From Branchiostoma floridae (lineage: Eukaryota; Chordata; Leptocardii; Amphioxiformes; Branchiostomatidae): a DNA stretch of 64,000 bases. The notes under the pieces were generated by a model. That model made no database searches. It had not been told where the DNA came from and saw nothing but the letters and a program-made list of their open reading frames with translations. The stretch is taken from assembly GCF_000003815.2 (NCBI RefSeq), contig NC_049993.1:6828091-6892090 (forward strand). Direction: 5' to 3'. Below, one piece after another: positions 10,301-22,300 of this stretch. The position numbers and the translations under genes are program-made. Numbering within the stretch: the first letter of the stretch is position 1; every line of letters begins with the position of its first letter.

Positions 10301-13300
10301 GAGGGGTCATTGACTCTAGAGAGTCAATGACCCCTTTGAAAAGTACAGCTTCATCCCAGATTACTGATCCTAATAGATGTTAAGTCTCTTTTCATCTGCA
10401 TTTCCTCTGTAGATGGTTAAATGTATGTGGGTGCATATATCAAGGGGCTTCTAGTCGTAGATATTGAGTGACATATATTGTGTCTTTGTTGTTCCATAAT
10501 GAACGGTGATTTCCGATTATATTGCAATATCATCAAAATATTGCAGTTATTATCAAACTATTGCACAGTTTGTTGACTTGATATCCTTAAATACCCTGAT
10601 TTTAAAACAATAGATAAGGACATCCCACAGAGAAAGGTGAACTAGCATTTAAATGTCTCAAGGCCTGCCAACGAGTAGTTACAGCATATAAATCTTTCCT
10701 GGGTTAGAGTTTTGCTGATAAACACTTTAACATCTCTATTTTGAAATATTGATATTATTCTCACTTATCTGTTCATACTCAAGGTAGGACTTTTTCAAAT
10801 CTCATGGAATTTGTTTAAGTATTCATAATTCATAACTAAATTGTATGTAAATTGATATGAGCAAACATATTGTGTGATGAAGAGTTTTCTGTCTGTCTGC
10901 CCTGACTTAGATTTTTCATGCAAATCTCAGAGGTCAGTTTCACAGAATGTGATATAGTAAGCAATATTTTGCAGCAGCTTTTAATTTCCTGAAACTCTGT
11001 GGGCGTTGAAACATAAGACTATTTTTGCTGACTGCTAGACATAAATCGATATCATGTATCTACGCCCACGAAGCTTCATGAAATACAACGCAGGTATTAA
11101 ATATTGCTTTGAAGGTTTTTTCAGAGGTGCTTTATAATGTAAGAAAGCAATACGGATGTTAGTTTGACCTACATATCTATCATTGGACTAATCGGTATTT
11201 TTAATATTTTGTTTTTATGGCAAGAATGTGACAATGAGGGGTGGGAGAGGGGATTTAAGCCTTTAATGTCCCAAATTTGGCTGGAACACATCGGGGTGAA
11301 CATCTGCTCTTAATGACTATTGTCATCACATCTAAGTGTGATGGGACCTTAAATGTACTTGAAGAATGTTTTCTCAAACAAGAGACTTCTGTCTTAACAT
11401 ATTTATCTACATGGGCCACACCAATTTTATTTGTTGTTTCTCGGATTTCTCGACCCTATTTTTTCCGATTTGAAAAAAAAAAAATTCTAATTGATGGCCA
11501 CACCTCGTGTTGACAAAATTTCACTGCCTCTCCTTTCTCAAATTAAATACGGGCCTCAAATTCCAGTAGCTGTACGTGCCTGTGTTTGCGCCGCGTGCCT
11601 GCGAAGCTGGTGTGTTACGCCGAACGGCGGTTATACCGGCTATATAGATACAGATACAGATGTTGGACGGTACATTTATCATTTTTCTTCAAACTTTGAA
11701 CTTTGCTACCAGGGACCCCTAAATGTTGAAATGTTGTTATTTCTATTGTGTAACTTGAGTAAGCCCCTTGATCTCTCCTACCCCCGACTTTTTTTGCAAA
11801 AGTTTTTATTTTTAATTTTTATTTCGACCGAAATTAGGGTAGTTTCACCAAATATTGCTCACACACTATGAAGATTTTGTAGTGCAATTATGAAGTACTA
11901 ATTCACAATATTGATTGCAGATTGCAAAGCTCAACAAGACCACAATCAGCATCAGTGCAAGTGTGGCCTCCTCACAGAAGCTGGTGGCTTTGCCAACAGC
12001 TGTTGAAGATCTGTCGAAGGTATATATACATGCCCATACACAGTTAGACTGTACAAACTTTGTAAGATACAAGTGGCTATTGCTCATAACTACTCATCAT
12101 AGCTCTTTGTTATTTGCTATAGAGGGCATGACTTGATTTTAAATAACTACAAACTGTGCTGGATGATTATCTTCATAAATAGGAAGAATAAAGATGATGA
12201 TGGTGATAGTTATTGTTATGAAAAACATATCATCATCAACATGTAGAAACAAACGTTAGATACAGCCAATGGGCCAGCAAAAGTTTGTGACTTTGATAAT
12301 GGGTTGGGTCAGATTCAGAGTTCTTTCTGACATTACAAAGTCACACTTGATAAAACTTTTTTTATATTTGCTGCAAAAGCATGCCAGACCATCCTTTAAA
12401 TTGATGACACTTGTGTGATGAATCTGTTATTGCCACAGACCTATTACCCTATTTTCAAGCAAGAAGCCAAAATGGATGACTTCCATTTTATAGTCTATAA
12501 TGGTACCACTGAAGACCAATCGATCTTCAGGTGACTCTGAACTGAAATGTAATCTGTTCATTTCTCTGTCCTAATGATAACTGTTGGGATTCTGAAGCCT
12601 TCATATGGAACTTGTGTAGCTTGCTTGATGAACTAACTCACTAGACGTTATATATTAGAGTGGACTCATTCCTCAGCTAACTGACATCTATCCCACCACA
12701 GTCATCCCTCAGTAAGGCATCAGGAGTCGCTTAGTTCAAGTTTCTGAACTTTTATTCAGCTTACCAAACTTGTTTCGTTGCATACAACTTCTTCAGTGGC
12801 TAGAGGCTTAATGGCAGCATTACATGAAGTTCGCTCTTATTCCAAATGAATACATAGTGCCCTGGTATCTATCCAGTGCATACTGTCCTAGAACATGGTG
12901 CCTTGTATATAGGCCGTTTTGCTCTGACCATTGACCTCTTACAGCGTGACTTCATCACTAGACATTGTTTCTTCACTTTTTCTGTTTTCTGAACATAAAT
13001 CTCATTACGCAGTTCGTAGTACCTCTGGGTTTGTTGAAGCATTACAGCAGTAGGATTCGAACCAAGAGCCTCTGGGATATGAATCAAACAGCCTGCCGAT
13101 TGCGCCACACGACCCACTCAATCAGCATCAGGCTTTCCTCATGCTAATGTGAATTCAAAAGCCTGTCTATTGCCAATTAACTGTGGAATTGGTTAGGCAA
13201 ACTGGTCGCACCTCATTTGCCACCTCACCTTTTTAAGTCCATTGAAAGTGTGCTCAATCATCAGATCTTTCAAAGGATGTTTAAAAAAAATGAAAGCTAA

Positions 13301-16300
13301 AGGCTGACTGTATGTCTCTTTTGACACCAAAGGTTCGTTAGTCTCCAACTTTCATCACAGCTTCAAAGATAAAGGTTGGGGACATTGACTGGCTTGTACA
13401 TGCTTGTATTTGGAGCCTAAGGTATGCATTGATCCGTGCATTACAAAGTACTGACCTATCACCATTTGGTAAAAGGAACGATCGATCCAGAAGAACGATG
13501 GTAATGGACAAAGAGGAAACTTAGAGGTATGATTCAAACATACTCAACATTAGTGACAGAATGAGAGCACCATTGTTGCTGGTCTGTCTGATGATGAATT
13601 GACTTGTGAGGACACCTATTATTCATTGTGGAACCAACCTATAAATTTGCAAATTTGAAATACGAAGTCATCACTATGGCTTTAAGGAAAAAAATCAATG
13701 TTGGTAGAAGCACGTACAAAACAAGAAATCACTAAAATATTATTGATATTTGAAGAACAGTATTGGAAGAGAAATTAACCAACGATAGATGACAGATAAA
13801 AACAACTTAGAGCAGCAACTTACACTTATTTGTAACTGTAAGTGACAAAATCTCCTCAAACAGTCACATGCAAAGCTTTCACGTTTTAGATACTACATGT
13901 AGTAAACTTCAGCAGTTGGTGGCCTTCAGTTTTGTTGCATTGGATTTCTCATTTGATCTGTGAGGCCATCTGACTGACCTCCCCCATTTATTCCCTGTGG
14001 AGTTAAACTGTAGGTGGTGGCTGATGATATATATATATTGGCAATATCCGCTGCAATCTGTTTCATGATGTATGATCATTACCTGAGATATATGACTTGT
14101 CCACTCAGCTGTACGTCAATGGGCCAAATGGGTCCTAATTTGTACCTGGTTGGATGCATCAGTGCTAGAAATGGGGTCGATGGTTTAGCAGTTAATCTAA
14201 CTTGGTTTGCAGGGTCTGTTTTTTTATAACCCCCTCCTGACTAAGCCATCAGATGCAGATTTGAATTGGTTGGAATGCAAGTTAGTACGGACAGAGTGAT
14301 GAAGAGTTTTGCTGTCTGAGATAAGGATGATGTGTTTTTTTGGATGTGAGACAAATTGAGCAACACAAAATCAGATTTGGTTGTTTGTATCGGTTCTGAG
14401 AACTTCTGATATTGCAGTGTGCCAAATATATGTCAAGAAAGCTGTGCTTTGTAGAGCAACAGAAATTAGATTTTCTGCAACCAATGTTTTTGGGGATCCT
14501 GAATGAACAGGACATCAGGTATGCAACAACAGGGTTGTACAAGTGATCTAAAATTCACTTGTCCTATTGGGCAAGAACACGCAACAAAATTGCTTGTCCA
14601 AAATTTAAATGACATTTTTCTATGTAATTCTTTTATTTTTGACTAAGCTTTACGTAACCAACACCAAGTTAGATTGGGACTTACCCCAAATTTTTGGCAT
14701 TACTTTTGACATTATTCTTCTGTGTTGGCAATGCGTGATGCCATGACTGAAAAATAAATCAAAATCTCACTCATGGAAAAATTGAGCGGGCAAGTGGTGT
14801 AGGACATTCACTTGCCCAATCAGCACTTTCACTTGCCCGGAACAATTGGGCTAGTGGACTTGTCGAACCTTGAGCAAAGGTGCCTTCTTGTCTGAAAATG
14901 TCTTTCTCTTGCAGCAAATGGCTTCAATCGGGAGTGAGATTGAATCCATGAAAGAAGAGGTAGCAACAACAACAGCCACACAGAGACAACTGCAGCAGCA
15001 AGTGGAGGACATGAGAACAGAACTAGACCAATTAAAGGTGTATATTGCATTTTTACAACAAATACCTTAACTTCAGATTATCCATCACCAAGCTACCACT
15101 GTAGCCAGTCTTAATTTGGCAAGATACATGAGCTTGGTAATGTAATTAAGTTATAACAGTAACTGAGTTGGTCAGATTTGAAAATGACGCTCTCTGACCC
15201 TGAAAATTTTCTTGTGGTGTTTAGTAATTGCTGAGAGTTAGATTACACTGAGCCCCTTCCATCCTGCATAAAACATAATGTGTTGTGTTGGTTGGACTCA
15301 TTGTGTCAAGAGTGCTTAGCGAATCCTTTATTTGATATGTTTATGACAGGCTCTTGCCAACCAATATTCCATACTCAAGCTGGATACTCTTACCAGGGTC
15401 AGCTGTTCTTTCTATAAGATCATTGGAAGGTGACAAGTCAACACAGCAAAACATACATTAAATGAACAATTCTATGTACATATCTGTGTTGCATGATAAG
15501 TACTGGATTTTTAGTTCATCTGATCAATTGCAACTTAAAAAGAGATTACCAATTATGCCAGTTGTTCCCCTGCTGTAAGTTGTTTTCACAGTTTGGAACT
15601 GCAAACTACTTGGGGTCTATGGTGGACTTAAAGGTTTTAAAAATACATGACATTGTATGTAGGCAAAGCTGTGTCATGTTTTATTCCATTCGGAAGCCCA
15701 ATAATCTGAAAGGATGGCAGCTGAGTAACCTACACAGGTTTCAGCACCAAGGAGAGATACAACATGCTGAACCTGTTTTGTGTCAGATTTTTGTAGAACC
15801 TGTATGTTTCCCTTAAAAAAAACCTACTGTACCTTGTGGTGCTTGTATAAATAGAAGCTCTTAGAGTATCATTGAGTTCCTATTTCTCTTCAGTCACCAA
15901 GGATACTAGGATCCCTGTATCTAGATAGGGAAGGGCCTTTGAGGTCTGAGCTGGCATCCGCACCATACTTAATTCAGCACCAAGAGGTTACATTTAGTGA
16001 AATATTAGACGTTAAACAACGACAACAACAATTCTTCAGAAGAGGTTTGAGCCAAATTCAATTCAGTCCAGTTTCCAAATCAGACTAGTCTCTCATCTTC
16101 TGAATACAAAATCCCGGAAATTAAATAAAAATTAGAAAGCAGTGTATTTTTAGTAGTTGCTGTGACTTGCACATGTGCTGATGTGTGTGAGCTTGAATGT
16201 GTTATAGGATATCATTAAGTCTTTGCAGGGCTAATCTTTCAAGGCTCATAACAATAAAAATTAGTACATGTTAATGCAAATTGTGTGGCCCAGGGCTACA

Positions 16301-19300
16301 GAGATAGGGGTAGGTGCTGCTCTTGACCCTATCTAGCACAAAAAGGACTTCAACTAACTAGCTAACTAACTTTCCACAGAGAAACGAAGCTGTTACGGAC
16401 GTCCCGGCGGCTGCAGCTGTGGGGCCTGTACCTGGCGTCTCCCCGACCACCCTGTCACCTGTCCAACAGCTGACCGCTGCTGCTGCGGCCACCAAGGCTC
16501 GTGCAGAGCTGGAGGACGGCGGTGTGCTGGGCAGTTATGTGGAGAAGGTGGGGGAAATCTGTCTTTTGTTCAAGGATGTTGAAATATAGCAGTTTGACTT
16601 CTTGTTTGTACTTTTTTTCCTCAAAAGGGTTAAGAAACAGATAAATAAGAGAATGCATAGGTTTTGTTTTCCGCAAAAAGGCTCAGAAAACGATAAATTA
16701 GAGAGTGTTTTAAGGACTACATGTCTAAAGCTACATATAGAGAGGTTTGCAGTTTTCAGAGTCAGAGCATTTCACTTTGAAATTTACTTTCAGGCTGTCG
16801 AGGCCTCAAAATCATTAAAGTTGATTATAGTTGGCTATAGTTGCCTAGTTTAAAAAAAAAAGTTGGTAGGTCCTCTAAGTAAATGCAGTATTCTTTTCTC
16901 ATTGTATATTGTAGATGAAAGGTATATGTAGGGGCGATGCTGGGGCACGACGTGTTGTACTCTGTTAAAAGAGTAGGTTGAAACTAAGTTTGAAAGGATT
17001 TTGGCACTGTGAAGGGTTTGGCATGATGTTCCTGACATGAATTCCAAACTGCTACATTGCCTTTGTCGTGAATGCAATTACAGACTTTCCTTATAGCTGT
17101 GAAACATTTTGCAGGAGGTGGCCAGTCTAACAGATATGGTGCACCAGCTGAACGACACACTACAGGTATGTGCCAATAGATATTCTGTACTATAGGTGCT
17201 GTCTCTTGTTTTCATATATCTGTTATAATATATTGCATACTTTGCTTGCTTCTTCTTACAAGCTTCTTGGACAGTCTGATGTTAACTCTTTGAGGATGTA
17301 CTGAATTGAAACTGAATTCAAAGCGGCAGTTTATGGAGGATTTCTCAGTGTACTGTATATATCACAGAAGGAGGAAGACAACAATGGCTAGCTGTTAATT
17401 TTTGCCGGTGCGTAGCACTGGACTTAGAGGCGAGAGAAGCGGTTAGTTCAACCATGGATGCATGGATCGGTCAATTTAACCAAACTCTTCTTTTAGCCCT
17501 TCTGTACTCACGATTACGCAATCAGCTTGCGTGGCCTAGCGGTCTACGCGCTGGGTGGATATAGCGATTTGCTTTTGCAGCCGTGGATTGTGGGTTCGAA
17601 CCCCACTTGTAACAATTTTTTTTCTTCATTAGACAAATCTCATGTAATGTTTTTTTAATAGAAGACAGACCAATTCAATAATACGATGTTTAAAAACTCT
17701 TTTTTCATGTGATTTTGTTTAACATCCAGGCTTTTTGCAAAATACGCACCGGCCAGCTTTTTTGAGAAGCTTTCTAGTTTAAATACCTATGACAATGTTA
17801 ACAGAGACTTGATTCTATAGAATATCTTACCAGCTACAAAATGTTGTCAGTTTTGTTAAGAGAAAAGAATAGCTCCTTAGAAAAGTTTGTGATTGTTCTC
17901 TATACAGTTGAGACAATACTAGTATTATGCTGTGAAAGAATTTCCTTGCAGTAGTGTACAGTATGATGTTCTGGCATAGAGGTAGCTAGAACATAACAGA
18001 TGGTATCCTTTGTCTTTTTTCTCATCAAGGCTGTGATAGCTGATGTGAGGACCAACATGAGTGTACTGACCAACAGAGTGTCTGTTTTGGAAGCGGGCGG
18101 AGTCAGCGTGACATCAGGGAATGTTACCCATCCTGCTGTGGATCTCTTGCAGTTGAGAGCTGACGCTGATAAGTTGGTAAGAGTTGTCGACTCACTTCAT
18201 AGTAGATTTTGTAAGCCTCAGGGGGGCACCACACAAGTGTGTTTATCAAGCCCAAGTAACTTCTGCGTTGACTTCATTTTTTTTGTACGCAGTTTTACAC
18301 ACCTCATCACCTCATACACATCTCAACCATTTTGTGTAATTTTTAGGAACACAGGCATAGTATGGCCCAGTACTCCTGATAGTTTTGGACATGCACATAA
18401 CTAGGATGGCTATGCTATTGCACAGGTCATGAATACGAATATGGTACGAGTATGCTATATGTTTGCGCTTCATTAGTGAGAAATATATGACTGTGCATGT
18501 CATGTGCAATGGATGTGTCAAACTTGTTACTTTTAAACCAGATGTGCGTCATACATATCTCAATGTCACAAGAATCTTTTGGAGCGTGCGGCTGCATATT
18601 GACAGATTTTGGTACAAGACTCATACAGACTTGACTATACACACTTGTGTAAGCTCATCCTTAGAGGATTGGGCTGTATTATCTAAATGTATGCAAGGAT
18701 TCATACTTAGGCAAGGAGATAGAATTTTGAGTGGTCAGGAAGGTTCAACAGTGACACAACACACAGAGTAATAAAATCTTCTTTGACCTTGGAATTGATG
18801 TTGATACTCTATGACTGTATACATTTTATGATATTATTTGCAACCTTAGTACAGCATATATTTGCTCATTCATTTCATAGATTTTTAGCTCTACCTTTTA
18901 GATTTTAGGGATTTTAAGTGAAAAATTTATATACATTTTATTAATCATAGGGAATAAAGCTGTATCTTTAAAAAATCTGATAAGTTATAAATTCATCTCT
19001 TTTTATTTTTACTACCCCAAGTCATATGTTACAGCATGTTGTAAAAGCTGTTAGCCAAGAAAAAAGGCAAAACCTCTTGTTGAAAAGTGTTTTTCTTCAA
19101 CCCCAGCTGCTTGGAGTTGGCAGTGGAAACAGCACTACTGGTCTTGGTGATAACACCTTTAACAGCCTCATGGCACACATTAGGAACATCACTGCAGCGA
19201 TGGAGACACTGAAGGCACAAGTCACACAAGTAAGTCCATTATTTTGCAAAATCCTTTTTTTCGAACATGAAGTAATGAACTTAGCTATCATATTGTATGT

Positions 19301-22300
19301 GAGTGGGTCGTATGTTGTATGAAAGGTTGTCCTTTAAAAGTGGGATTTTTGTGCCATGATAAATGTAAGGTGGCATTGAATGGTCAAGTAGCTAGGTCAG
19401 TGGATGCAAGATTATGAGGTCACTCTTGGCCAGATGTTGTGTTCGACAATAGGGTACGTAAGACTACTTTCTTCAGGACAGCTGGGCTTCACTTTCCAAT
19501 ACAGTTCCCTAGACACAGTGGGTTAACAACTTACTGCCCCTTAAGCCTTATTGTTGGACATATTACATCTTGTCTTTGCAGTTGTTTTTGCCCATTATTG
19601 CTCACAAGTTTGAAAGGTCTGGTATATCCCTTGTCTCTTCAGGCATTCAGGCAGACCAATTATCGATGGAAATCTTACAGACTGTTCTAGTCTCACATAT
19701 GTTATGTTGGCAACTCTGGACCTAAATTGCTAGCTTAAGCAGGCTTTATGTTGTTGATAAGAGCAAAACGTGACTTTCACAACATGATAAAAAACGCATT
19801 ACCCTGCTTTGGTCAAGTTAATCTGGTATAAGACAGTTCAGAAGCATTTTGTGATTGTGTTTGCCAACTTTGAAGGTTAGGTCGAAGAAGAAACTTTCAT
19901 TTGATGTTAACATGTGACCTAGGGGTCACTGAGATTTCCATGTCACTTAGGCTTTTTACCTAAGTTGGCAGCCAGGGTGGCTATGTATATATTAGACTTG
20001 GCTAGTGTCCAGTATTGTGCCTAAGCTGCTTTCAGTTTGCAGTTGCTCTGATCTAAGGTTAAAAGTTTTGCTGATCAGTATTCAGCTTAATGTTAACGTA
20101 GGTGATAGACCCTGAGGTCACGGACCCTAGGACCTTCTTATCCATCTTTTGAAAGCAACCTCTTGACGTGCCTTGATATAATTTATAGCTAAGAAGTTTT
20201 TTTGTGAAGGTCAAGACCAAAGCATATGCCAGGAATAACAAATGAAGGAGGGTGGGAAAAAGATCAGTGCAGTTCTTTATCTATTCATGTCATATCTGAT
20301 TGTCCATCTTATACAGTATTAAGTTCATGTATGGTTTAGTGACACTTGCCGCTACAGCATATAGATACCAAGCAACTTTCAATTTCCATCAAACGTCACG
20401 TGACAGAGAAACTCCAAGATGAGATCTCCGGGTTGACAAAGAGACAGAGTTTGTCTCGAAAGCTTCCCCAAGCTAATTGAACTTTAGTTGTGTGTATGTT
20501 GTTTAAATCTTTGTCAAAAAAACTTTCAGTTTGTTATGATCACTTTTTCTGCATGTTAGAAACTGCACTGTACTCAGACAGGCTTATTGTTGTCCATTGT
20601 CTCATCAGAAATTGCTAATTGTTGTGCCCCTCCCATCCACAACCCTTTCAGTACATACAAAAATGTAAATCATAGCCATTGGAAACAATGACTGGACGTC
20701 TCTTGGCAAACATGTTATGAAGACAAGTTGTTTTCAACATTTTCCACATGAGGGTACAAGGAGTGATTGATAAGTTTGTGGTCTTACCAAGATGTATAAT
20801 GCACAACTTGAATTCCAATACATATCATAAAGCCTTTTATCAATATTCACCTAATTTCAAATCCTTGTGGTTATTACTTTGCAGTCGACATTGTTTTGAA
20901 AATCATCAGGTAACTTGCGAAAAAGGAAGGGTGAACTCAATGAACTGTCATCTGAGCTGTGTGGGACGTGTTCCTCATCATGCCAAATAAAATGTTTAAT
21001 GAGTATTCCCATTATTCTAAATAGAAAGAAGTAGGTATCTGTCTTTCAGCAGAGAAAGTTGACCTGCACACCTTAGGTCATAGCTAAATTGTCATTGTTA
21101 TTTTCTTTTTGCCTAAGATTGCCACATGAGGACAGTTTGTAGTGTGCTCAAAGGCCAGTATTACACAAATAACGTGACAAATTCCCATGTCAGAATTTTT
21201 AAGAACTTTTTTTACATAAGTCAGGGCGCGAAATTCATTTTTGGGATTAGGTGCACTGGTGCACCCTGCTTTAAAAAATGGGTGCACCAATTTTTTTTTG
21301 GGTGCACCACTTAAATTTAAGTAATAACCTTAGTCCTAATAATAAGACTTAGTTACAAGCTATCAAATTCTTAAACAAGTACCATGACAGACATTTTTAT
21401 TACCTTTCTAACACTTAAATATGAAGAATAAGGTGTATACTAATATACTTTGATATCTTTACATACGTAAACCTAGGAAAATATTTGGGTGCACCAGTGC
21501 ACCCACAAAAAAAAATTGGGTGCACAGCTCCAATTTTGGGTGCACCTGGGTGCACATGCACCCAGTATTTCGAGCCCTGTAACTGTGTAAGTGGTAGCAA
21601 TGCCCACAATTTGTATTAGAAACAGATGTAGACATCAGGATCAAGAACAAGCACCACAAAATACATCCACAGTTACTCAGATTTCTACACTTGAATGAGT
21701 GATTGGTAGTGACCTATCAGGTGTGAATGTGTAGTGGATTACTGTTGTTAACAGAAATTACAGGGTTGGGACAGTATCTAGGTCTTTCCCAAGATTAGCT
21801 TGCTCATACATATGCCTCATTTGAGTCCTGTTTACCTAACTTGTACTGGATGGATGGCGACATAAGGTACAAGATAAGTGCGGGATCTTGTAATTGCTGT
21901 ACGTGGGTGAGGAGAATGAATGGTGGGCTTGAATAAGGTTTTGCTGGCGATACCCAAGTTCAAGGGAAGAAAGTTGTTGTCATGACGACTTGACGTCCTG
22001 GTCCCAACTGGGGATTAGAGATAGTGAGGTATCAACATGAGGGTTGACATCTAGTGTCACAAGAGCTTTCAGCCTTCCTGTTCTTACCACCCCACTGCAG
22101 ATTGGTCTTGAAAACCAAGATAACTTTGAGTGTTTCGGCAAGACTAAGGCTTTTACATAGCCCCGGGTCATCTGATATATACTGGCTGGACTACAGAAAC
22201 AACTTCTGAGGCTCCAATAACTTCTGAGGCTCTGGGGCATTCGGAAGCACATTTGTATTTCAAATCCTTTGCCTGTCTGACAGTGCTCAACTGCTCATGC

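Larger units (their letters stand above)
12020..14914. other. Intron
   Basis: No exon is recognised. The intron contains a minus-strand tRNA-derived SINE (12965-13112) and an inverted-repeat element just before the next exon (14530-14872). The remainder is unique AT-rich sequence. Confidence 0.6.
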
